Source of the DNA: Lanius collurio
Lineage: Eukaryota; Chordata; Aves; Passeriformes; Laniidae
Direction of reading: 5' to 3'
DNA: 64,000 bases
Assembly (NCBI GenBank): GCA_020086605.1
Contig: JACBWW010000016.1
Coordinates: 21,305,638-21,369,637, forward strand
Positions within the stretch are counted from its first letter, which is position 1. Every line of letters begins with the position of its first letter. This document shows, piece by piece, positions 53,801-64,000 of the stretch. Below the pieces are notes generated by a model. It did no database searches, was not told the DNA's origin, and saw only the letters and a list, made by a program, of their open reading frames with translations. The translations under genes were made by a program, and so were the position numbers.

Positions 53801-56453
53801 GCTCAACAGGAAGGAGGAGGATGAACCCTGCTGGCATTTAAAGCTGTGTGTACACTTCATCTATCAGTGAAAGCAGCTGCCCACAGGGAACTCCTACTGC
53901 CACACTCACAAATTATCCAGGCTTTTTGGATCAATGTTTCACTTATACGTGTCTTTCTACAAAGGTGCATAAACCTCTTACCTGTATGATTGGAAATGGC
54001 AAATAATTCATGTTGTTAATAAGATAGAAAAGGCTGTAACTGTATCCCAAGAAAGCTCCAGAAAGTAGAAAGAAGAGGTGATACTCGTTTAGGCACATCT
54101 GAGGAACAGCATCTTCTAGGCTAAAACAGAAAACTTAGAATCAATTCCAAGTTCAAAACAAAAAGCTGTTCAAGCCTTAGGAAACTCAAATCAGAAGATT
54201 GATATTACCTTCCTGATCAGTACATCTGATGACATCTTAGTAAGTTTTTGCTAAAGTAGAATCCCACCACCTGTTTTTGTAATTTATGCATTAAATATGT
54301 CCCATTAACCACAAGATCAAGACTTAGCTCAAGCAACAACCAACTCATCATCAACTTGCCATTAAGAATCCTGGCAATTTAGTTTTTCTGGTCAAGTTAT
54401 TTCTCTGTGCATTGTAACATTTACAAATCGGGGTATTTTTTGTCCTTTAATAAAGAAAACCAATATACAATTGCTGATTTTTGAGAAAACCCAAATGCTA
54501 GGGATTCCTTTTGAAAGAAACAATCAGTAAATACTTTTTACAATAAAAGTTCTTTGTTTATCTTTGACACACACACAATTACCTTTCTGAAGGCGTGCAG
54601 GACACAGCAAGAAACTGGAACCTGCCTTTTGTCATGACTGTAGCACACCAAGCAACCAGCATTCCCATGATAGCATGAACAACGGAATGGATGACTTGAT
54701 GAGGGTGAATAATTTTTCCTATCAGTGCTAATCGAGAGCATGGTATCGATGGCACAACTGTAAACAAAAGAAGAAAATTCATTTTCACTTACTACTAAGA
54801 AAATCTTTCATTAAAGAAAAAAAAAAAAAAAAAAAGAGAGAGAAACACCCACCATTGTCACCAAAGAATTTTTCACAGTCAGGTTCAGTCACTAAATTAT
54901 AAATGATCATCTCATTTAATTCAGGTATCAAAGACAGTTTAACAGTTTACACAACCCACCTGCATAAAATTCAACGTTGAACATGCTTATTAATATTATC
55001 ACCACAGACATGAGGAAGATACAAAAGATGACATAGGAAGTATACAAATCATTGAAAGAATCTAAAAAAAAAAAAAAATAGTTCAGAGAATTGCAATAAC
55101 AGCAGCGACACATTAAGTAATAGAAAAGAGCATTTAAGCAATTGACAATAATTCTCTAAGTGCTTAAAGAGGAGTAATGGTCAATGGACTCTAATCCCAC
55201 ATGAGGTCTGCCCAGCTACACAACATTTCTACACAAAAGCATATTGAAACTTCATAGAAACTATTTTACACCCTTGTAACTTATTTTCCTATAAGTGAAC
55301 ACTCAGAAGTTTGTTTAAATTTTTTTTTTCAAAGTGAATTAAACTATGGCTTAAATATCACATTTCTCTTTATTTAAGAAAAGCTGCAGCCATCCAGACA
55401 CACCAAAAAGGGAAGAATTTTCTTATGGAGTGGTTCTCTTGGGCTTTTCTGTTTTCAGAGAAATGAAGTCAATTCTCTCTGCCTGAAGCAGCTCAATGAT
55501 CACAGGCATTGACCTTCCAGCTAAACATCTCTCAATTTTCATTGTAGGCACTCAAGGGAAAGTTATTCTCACCAAGCAGAGTGGCTGCTTGAGGAATTTC
55601 TCTTAGGATTCAGGGCACCATAGAGAAAACTGCAGCTGTTTATAGAAACAACAGCTACACAGGGTGGAAGGGGAAGCGTCCAAGTACTCAGAACACATAA
55701 CTAAAGCACTTGGTTTTGTTTTTTTCTTCTGTGAGGGATATACTCATATAAACTTGAAACACTTATTCCTACCTAGGGTGCACTGTGGCTGCTATGATTG
55801 TAACACAGGAACATTTCAAAGGCCAAAGACCATTCAAAACACTAGTGTAACACGATGCCACCGTCAGTTCCCGTTATCTGGGACGAGCCCAAAACAGAAT
55901 GGAGAAAAAAAAAAAAAAAACCAAAAACACAAAACACGTGAGGGCAAAAACGGGAAAACGCGGCCGGGCACCTACTCGAGATCCAGCGCACCGGGTGGAA
56001 CAGGTCGAGGCCGCTGAGGACGATGAAGGCAGCGGTGCAGATGGGCAGCAGCAGCACGGACCAGGTGACGGCGGCGGCCACTCTCCAGCCCAGAACCTGC
56101 GGGGACACAGCGTGAGGGGACCAGGACCCGCCAACCCAGCGCCTGTACGGTGACAATGGGCGGGGACTTGGAGGGGGGAGCGGGACCCGCCAGCCCAGCG
56201 CCTGAGGCGGTGTACAGGGTGAGGGGACCAGGGCTTATCACCCCAGAAGCTGAGGGAACACAGCGTGAGGGGGCCGGGGACCATCCGCCAGCCCAGCACC
56301 TGCGGGGAAACAGCGTGAGGGAACCGGGACCAGGGGGGATGCGCCGCCACCCGCGGGCCCAGCGCCTGAAGAAGCGCAGCCTGAGGGGAGCGCGGCCCGA
56401 GGACCGACCTGCCGGAGCAGCGTCCGCTGCCCGCTCACTGCCGCCGCCTCCAT
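41760..56453 (-). CDS. NDC1: NDC1 transmembrane nucleoporin, complete gene, 18 coding exons, 673 aa
   Basis: NDC1 is one of the integral pore-membrane proteins of the nuclear pore complex; it anchors ALADIN and the NUP35/NUP53 module and is needed for pore assembly. Joining 18 exons with phase-matched GT/AG sites gives an uninterrupted 2022-base frame, one codon shorter than human (674 aa). The N-terminal half holds six hydrophobic segments, near residues 20-44, 62-86, 107-130, 160-186, 213-236 and 260-287. Residues 300-530 form a poorly conserved linker with a [14 protein letters not shown] block. The C-terminal 140 residues ([20 protein letters not shown], then [20 protein letters not shown]) form the conserved soluble domain. 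The protein ends LEYKE. All three genes in the window run the same way; YIPF1 ends about 450 bp upstream. Intron 1 is filled by an unusual tandem repeat. Confidence 0.97.
42646..42806 (-). CDS. NDC1: NDC1 exon 17
   Basis: Codes residues 600-653 and includes [20 protein letters not shown], the most conserved block of the C-terminal domain. Donor AA|GTAAG; acceptor tttcag. Confidence 0.96.
43708..43808 (-). CDS. NDC1: NDC1 exon 16
   Basis: Codes residues 566-599 ([19 protein letters not shown] and on to LLTLQE), nearly identical to human. The acceptor is preceded by a long T tract. Confidence 0.96.
44667..44730 (-). CDS. NDC1: NDC1 exon 15
   Basis: Codes [20 protein letters not shown], residues 545-564, plus the first bases of the next codons. 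Donor AAG|GTAAG; acceptor tctcag. Confidence 0.96.
44783..44810. other. Perfect 11-bp hairpin in NDC1 intron 14
   Basis: The arms cttgcaggtct and agacctgcaag are exact reverse complements around a 6-base loop, cagaat. It is too short for a microRNA precursor, and its role is unknown. Confidence 0.5.
45155..45205 (-). CDS. NDC1: NDC1 exon 14
   Basis: Codes [17 protein letters not shown], residues 528-544. It is 51 bases, phase 0 at both ends, so skipping it would keep the frame. Donor AAG|GTAAGG. Confidence 0.95.
45425..45543 (-). CDS. NDC1: NDC1 exon 13
   Basis: Codes residues 488-527, from [11 protein letters not shown] to [12 protein letters not shown], corresponding to human SDQQM... to ...YSWIQNKREQ. 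The donor is the weak CAG|GTGGAG. A better-looking donor, GTAAGA, lies inside the exon after 50 bases and would also keep the frame (see findings). Confidence 0.9.
45682..45936 (-). CDS. NDC1: NDC1 exon 12
   Basis: Codes residues 403-487 of the variable linker: [20 protein letters not shown], then [11 protein letters not shown] as in human RRGPRLWTSAS. The donor CCAG|GTGGAG is weak; reading through it meets a stop after 12 more codons. The carried-over G joins exon 13 as DQQM, which matches human and supports this donor. Confidence 0.92.
46935..47090 (-). CDS. NDC1: NDC1 exon 11
   Basis: Codes [20 protein letters not shown], from residue 351, then a Gln/Ala-rich stretch ending PPQTP. Donor CCAG|GTATGT; acceptor tgccag. 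Confidence 0.96.
47934..48015 (-). CDS. NDC1: NDC1 exon 10
   Basis: Codes [20 protein letters not shown] then VFSLSQP, residues 324-350. Nearly invariant against human. Donor CCAG|GTAATT. Confidence 0.96.
49267..49359 (-). CDS. NDC1: NDC1 exon 9
   Basis: Codes residues 293-323, [20 protein letters not shown] and on to NPPLLIK, just after the sixth membrane segment. Phase 0 at both ends. Confidence 0.95.
50844..50976 (-). CDS. NDC1: NDC1 exon 8
   Basis: Codes residues 248-292: [20 protein letters not shown], then [20 protein letters not shown], the sixth membrane segment. Donor GAG|GTCAGT. Confidence 0.96.
51600..51651 (-). CDS. NDC1: NDC1 exon 7
   Basis: Short exon of 52 bases coding [16 protein letters not shown], residues 232-247. 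Donor AG|GTAGGT; acceptor ccctag. Confidence 0.94.
52491..52599 (-). CDS. NDC1: NDC1 exon 6
   Basis: Codes [20 protein letters not shown] then [16 protein letters not shown], residues 195-230, with the start of the fifth membrane segment. Confidence 0.96.
53982..54120 (-). CDS. NDC1: NDC1 exon 5
   Basis: Codes residues 148-194, including [20 protein letters not shown], then [12 protein letters not shown], the fourth membrane segment and following loop. Donor CAG|GTAAG. Confidence 0.96.
54583..54757 (-). CDS. NDC1: NDC1 exon 4
   Basis: Codes residues 90-148: [20 protein letters not shown] and the third membrane segment [17 protein letters not shown]. Donor AAAG|GTAATT. Confidence 0.97.
54960..55061 (-). 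CDS. NDC1: NDC1 exon 3
   Basis: Codes residues 56-89: [20 protein letters not shown] then [14 protein letters not shown], the second membrane segment. The acceptor follows a run of 14 or more T. Confidence 0.96.
55976..56096 (-). CDS. NDC1: NDC1 exon 2
   Basis: Codes residues 16-55: [20 protein letters not shown], then [20 protein letters not shown], with the first membrane segment. The first 12 or so bases and the acceptor belong to the tandem repeat that fills intron 1. Donor CGA|GTAGGT. Confidence 0.95.
56084..56385 (-). repeat. Tandem minisatellite in NDC1 intron 1 made of exon 2 acceptor copies
   Basis: Six units of 46-66 bases on the minus strand. Most carry tcccctcac-ctgt, a C-rich tract, an AG (CAG in all six), then a diverged G-GCTGGGCTGGCGG. 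The last unit is the real exon 2 acceptor and its codons V-L-G-W-R. Look-alike acceptors place the first post-AG base at 56365, 56299, 56249, 56201 and 56142, before the true 56096. Spacings are 66, 50, 48, 59 and 46 bases. The units differ from each other, so the array is not brand new. Confidence 0.85.
56409..56453 (-). CDS. NDC1: NDC1 exon 1 (first coding exon)
   Basis: Codes [15 protein letters not shown], fifteen codons, phase 0, donor CAG|GTCGGT. The start is chosen because the next exon continues directly into the conserved VLGWR and because the ATG (56451-56453) has G at +4 and lies in the promoter CpG island. The first residues differ from human. Confidence 0.85.
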
Positions 56454-56515
56454 GGCCGCGGCCCGGCCGCCCGTTCAAAGCCGCCGCCCAACGGCCCCAC
56501 GTGCCGGGCCCGCGA

Positions 56516-56523
56516 CACTTCCG
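56516..56523 (-). promoter_or_regulatory. ETS (GABPA-type) site, NDC1 promoter
   Basis: CGGAAGTG on the minus strand, about 65 bases upstream of the ATG. A typical position for a GABPA site close to the start of a TATA-less promoter. Confidence 0.6.
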
Positions 56524-56612
56524 CCGCGCGCGCAGGCAGCAGCCAATGGGAAGGCGCGCACGCCCGCTCTCCCCGCCCCCCGGGGTACGCGCTGAGGCCG
56601 CGCGCAGCGGGA

Positions 56613-56632
56613 ACTACAAGTCCCGGCGTGCC
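56613..56632 (+). promoter_or_regulatory. ZNF143 (SBS/Staf-type) site, NDC1 promoter
   Basis: The plus strand reads actacaagtcccggcgtgcc, which fits the known element ACTACAA-TCCCA-NRTGCC with one change in the core. Such sites mark promoters of housekeeping genes and lie close to start sites. Confidence 0.8.
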
Positions 56633-56908
56633 CCGCGCGGCCATGGCTACCTGAGGGAGCCGGGGGCCTCCTCCGTGTCTAAGGCGACACAAAGGGGCCC
56701 GGGGCGGCGAGGAAATAAATTGTCACATTAGTCTGCATTAAGGCTGTTTACTAACACTTTGAAAGCCTCGCTGGCGGCACGGCCCCACCTCAAGGGGGTT
56801 CAGTCCTATCACAACTCCACCATACCTTGGATCAAACCCTCGCCCAAAGCTTTAGAGCGTTTAGAGCTTTGTGCACAAAATATGCATCTCACATCGCCTT
56901 CAGAACGC

Positions 56909-56914
56909 TTTATT
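56909..56914 (-). terminator. YIPF1: Poly(A) signal candidate for YIPF1
   Basis: AATAAA on the minus strand downstream of the probable 3'UTR exon acceptor. An alternative signal in intron 8 lies at 57939-57944. Confidence 0.55.
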
Positions 56915-56945
56915 CAGAGGCAAAACAGTGTGGTGAGCAGAGACT

Positions 56946-57040
56946 GAATTAAAGAAAAACCCAAAACAAATATTCCCCTCCCCCCCCAAAAAAAAAAAAC
57001 GAAAACAAAACATAAAAAAAAAATCCCAACCAAACATAAA
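56946..57040. repeat. A-rich low-complexity tract
   Basis: Runs of A and C (plus strand), falling inside the probable YIPF1 3'UTR exon, where the transcript would be T/G-rich. Confidence 0.7.
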
Positions 57041-58232
57041 AACCCTTTCTGTTCTGGACTGGGCTCAATGGTTCACTCTCCTCATGGAACCAATCAGTAT
57101 CCAGTAAGCACGAAGATGTCCATGGGACATCACTGTCAGTCCTGCTGCAAAACACAGCCCCCTCCTTGAAGCTTCCGTGGTCTTCGGTGGAAAAAATAAT
57201 CTATAATAAAACTACTGTATAGATGGAGAAAGTGGCGCTGTCACCTGAAAGAGACAAATAACTCCCGTGAATATTTCAGCTCCTCACCAGAGGACACAAC
57301 AGTGCACATATTGAGGTCGCAATACTAAAATTCATTACTGGCATATTGATTCTTATTAAGTATCTAGAATAAAAAACTGTGCAGAAGGAAACGGCACTAA
57401 AGTTGACTGGGATGACTAGAATGTGTAATTTTTTTTGTGCCTTTTGCTAGGCACATTTGGCTATTTTTAATATTATTTATTTTAAATCTAATATAGCTCC
57501 TATTCAGTAAATACCCTGATTTTCACAAACACACTTGTGGCTGGTGTACTTGGAGTGGCTTGGCCTTTACATGTCTATTAGCCTGCTTCTGGACCTGCTC
57601 CACAGAATTATCCAACAGAATTCAAATGTCATCTGCTGCTGGCAGCAGTCCCAGATACCAGGAAGCAAATCCTCAAGCTATCCCACAGAAGGAATGCAGG
57701 CCAGAGGGATGGCTGGCTCAGGCTCTGAGTCAGCCCTGCCCAGAGCCTACACTGATGTCCCCACACACAGCTGCTGCTCTGAAATGCTGTCTCAAACAGC
57801 AAGGGGAAAAGTCCAATCTCCTTTTTACATTAAAAGGAAAGAAAAGCAATAAACTATTACACTCCAGTTTAAGTTTCACTTGTGCAGAATAAATTCAAAT
57901 AAATGCTTTTGGGGTTTTGTAAGGGGCTGAGTATATTATTTATTTAACTATGAGTCTCTTCACCAAAAGCAAACCTCAAAGAAAAGGAAGATAGCCTATC
58001 TTTGTTCCTCAGAGTCTTTTCAGTTTTTACATCTGTACTTAAAATGTACAGCTGAAACAAAGTTAATAAATGTTATTTTAATGTAATTTAAATGTTATAT
58101 TTATAAATATAAACATTTAGAAAAATTAATCTGTTTAACCCCTTTCCACTCAACCACAGTGATGAAGAAAAGTTTCAAGATGTCTGTGATGACTGCAGGA
58201 AAAAAAAAGTTTAGATTGGGTTCTTACCTTAT

Positions 58233-62878
<4,646 letters not shown>

Positions 62879-63412
62879 TCATCCGCCTGGATGAGGATCA
62901 GCTCCCCGGGGCCCGACCCTCCTGCAAGAGGACAGGGGCAGCGCTGGGACGGGTCCCGTCCCCCGCCGTGTGCCAGCGCTGCCGAGCCCCGCGCCCCCCG
63001 CCCGTGTCCCCGTCCCCGCCGCGCCCCGGGCCGGGGCAGCCCCGCACCTCGGCACCGCCACGGCCCCGCACCCCCCGCTTCGCTCCCTTAAAGGGGCCGC
63101 GTCCGCCGCGCAGCCGCAGCCAATCAGCGGCGCCGCCGGGCCCCCTCTGCCCCCTGCCCCTCGGGGCGCAACAGCCTCGACGGCGACGCGCCTGGCACCG
63201 GCCAATCAGAGCCCTCGCGGCGCTTCCGCGTGCGCGCTCGCCCGCCCCCTTAAAGGGCCCGCCGCGGCCCGAGCGCAGCTGGTCAGGTGTGGCGGCGGCG
63301 GCTGTGTGCCCCCTCTGTGCGCAAATACACACAGGGCTGTAGGCAGTCATACGCTTACACATCTGCTATAAACGTACATTGCATGTTTTGATAACTGAGA
63401 ATTTTATCAGAA

Positions 63413-63890
63413 AATCACAGAATGGTTTGGGTTGGCAGGGACATTAAAGATTACTCCATTCCTTCCCTTGGCGTGGTGGACACCTCCCACTGTCCCAGGT
63501 TGCTCCAAGCCCTGTCCAACCTGGCCTTGGACACTGCCAGGGATGGGGCAGCCACAGCTTCTCTGGGCACCCTGTGCCAAGGCCTCACCACCCTCCCAGG
63601 AGAGAATTTCTTCTTCATATTTAATCTAAACCTGCTCTCTGAAGCCATTTCCCCTTGTCCCCTTGTCCTGTCACTTCAACCCGTGCTAACAGCCTCTCTC
63701 CATCTGTCCTGTCTCCCTTCAGGTGCGGGAAGGCCACAATTAGGTCACCACAAAGCCTTCTCGTCTGCAGGCTGAACAATCTCAGTTGTGCCAGCCTTTC
63801 CTCATAGCAGAACTGCTCCATCCTGCTGATCTTGGTGGCCTCTTGAGGCCTCACTCCAACAGATCCACATCCTTCCTTTGCTGGGGGCCA
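63413..63890 (-). mobile_element. CR1 LINE, 3' part (about 480 bp), minus orientation
   Basis: Starts with tcacagaatggtttgggttg, the reverse complement of the CR1 end, then ccaggttgctccaagccctg, ctctgggcaccctgtgcc, cctcaccaccctcccagg, and further 'ctgctccatcctgctgat' and 'actccaacagatccaca'. It is the longest and least diverged CR1 in the window. Insertion lies about 100 bp upstream of the YIPF1 CpG island. Confidence 0.95.
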
Positions 63891-64000
63891 GCTATATTAT
63901 ATATACACTGGAGTTCTTTGTGTTTTTTTTATCTTTGGGCCCCAAAATGCCAAACCCTGGAGTGCAGCAGAGCCCCAGGCCAGGCAGAGCAGGAGGAGCA

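Larger units (their letters stand above)
41824..55975 (-). other. NDC1: NDC1 introns 2-17
   Basis: Sixteen introns of about 0.2-2 kb. I see no second gene, tRNA or box C/D or H/ACA snoRNA in them. Low-complexity A or T runs occur at several acceptors (for example near 43812, 51084, 54817 and 55066). Perfect short hairpins lie at 42382-42411 (10-bp stem) and 44783-44810 (11-bp stem). A faint MIR-like segment may lie near 51925-51970, too weak to call. Confidence 0.7.
56454..56720 (-). promoter_or_regulatory. NDC1: NDC1 promoter (CpG island)
   Basis: GC-rich and CpG-dense, without a TATA box. Upstream of the ATG, going away from the gene, come an ETS-type CGGAAGTG on the minus strand (56516-56523), a CCAAT box on the plus strand (56543-56547) and a ZNF143-type element (56613-56632). 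This is the classic composition of a housekeeping promoter. Confidence 0.8.
56890..57244 (-). other. YIPF1: Probable YIPF1 terminal 3'UTR exon
   Basis: On the minus strand a good acceptor, tctctttcag, precedes base 57244. AATAAA occurs at 56909-56914, giving a non-coding last exon of about 350 bases. It would be spliced to the donor five bases after the YIPF1 stop codon. It contains an A-rich tract. The 3' end would lie about 450 bp from the NDC1 ATG. Confidence 0.6.

Noticed and set aside
56150..56731. 193-codon open frame on the plus strand opposite NDC1 exon 1
   Set aside because: It is the complement of the GC-rich minisatellite and promoter; the repeat units explain its length.
58150..58200. 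Box C-like tgatgaag and tgatgac motifs in YIPF1 intron 8
   Set aside because: They are on the strand opposite to the gene and lack D boxes and a terminal stem, so not a box C/D snoRNA.
62968..63371. Pro/Arg-rich open frames at the YIPF1 promoter
   Set aside because: GC-driven shadows of the CpG island.

Overview
This is a 64 kb piece of a vertebrate nuclear genome, most likely from a bird. The evidence for a bird is that the clear interspersed repeats are 3' ends of CR1 LINEs (10.6, 19.4, 58.9 and 63.4 kb), there are no Alu/L1/B1-type mammalian repeats, introns are compact, and the gene order GLIS1-NDC1-YIPF1 is that of amniotes (from memory, chicken chromosome 8 and human 1p32.3). The species cannot be fixed from the sequence.

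The layout is simple: three genes, all on the minus strand, each starting in a CpG-rich promoter. From right to left: YIPF1 (ATG at 62878, stop at 58233, 8 coding exons, 306 aa, plus a probable 3'UTR exon ending near 56.9 kb); NDC1 (ATG at 56453, stop at 41760, 18 coding exons, 673 aa); and the first coding exon of what is most likely GLIS1 (30580-30922, 114 codons plus one base), whose first intron fills the left 30.5 kb and runs off the edge. Every NDC1 and YIPF1 exon was joined by hand using AG/GT splice sites and reading phase, and both reading frames stay open from ATG to stop.

The stretch 32-41.5 kb lies between the GLIS1 promoter and the NDC1 3' end and shows no recognisable gene. The GLIS1 intron holds low-complexity A-rich tracts, a few old repeats (CR1, a probable MIR) and one CpG-enriched patch with an exon-like element at 24.66-25.0 kb. 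The right edge is a CR1 copy just upstream of the YIPF1 promoter.

The three products do not form a pathway. NDC1 is a pore-membrane nucleoporin, YIPF1 a Golgi membrane protein of the Yip1 family, and GLIS1 a zinc-finger transcription factor.

The window holds no new gene system that I can support. Its most unusual structure is a short tandem repeat that fills NDC1 intron 1. Its units are copies of the 3' splice site and first codons of exon 2, so five look-alike acceptors sit upstream of the real one. Also notable are an in-frame alternative donor inside NDC1 exon 13, a YIPF1 stop codon placed five bases before a splice donor, and mirrored CCAAT / CCCTTAAAGGG boxes in the YIPF1 promoter.
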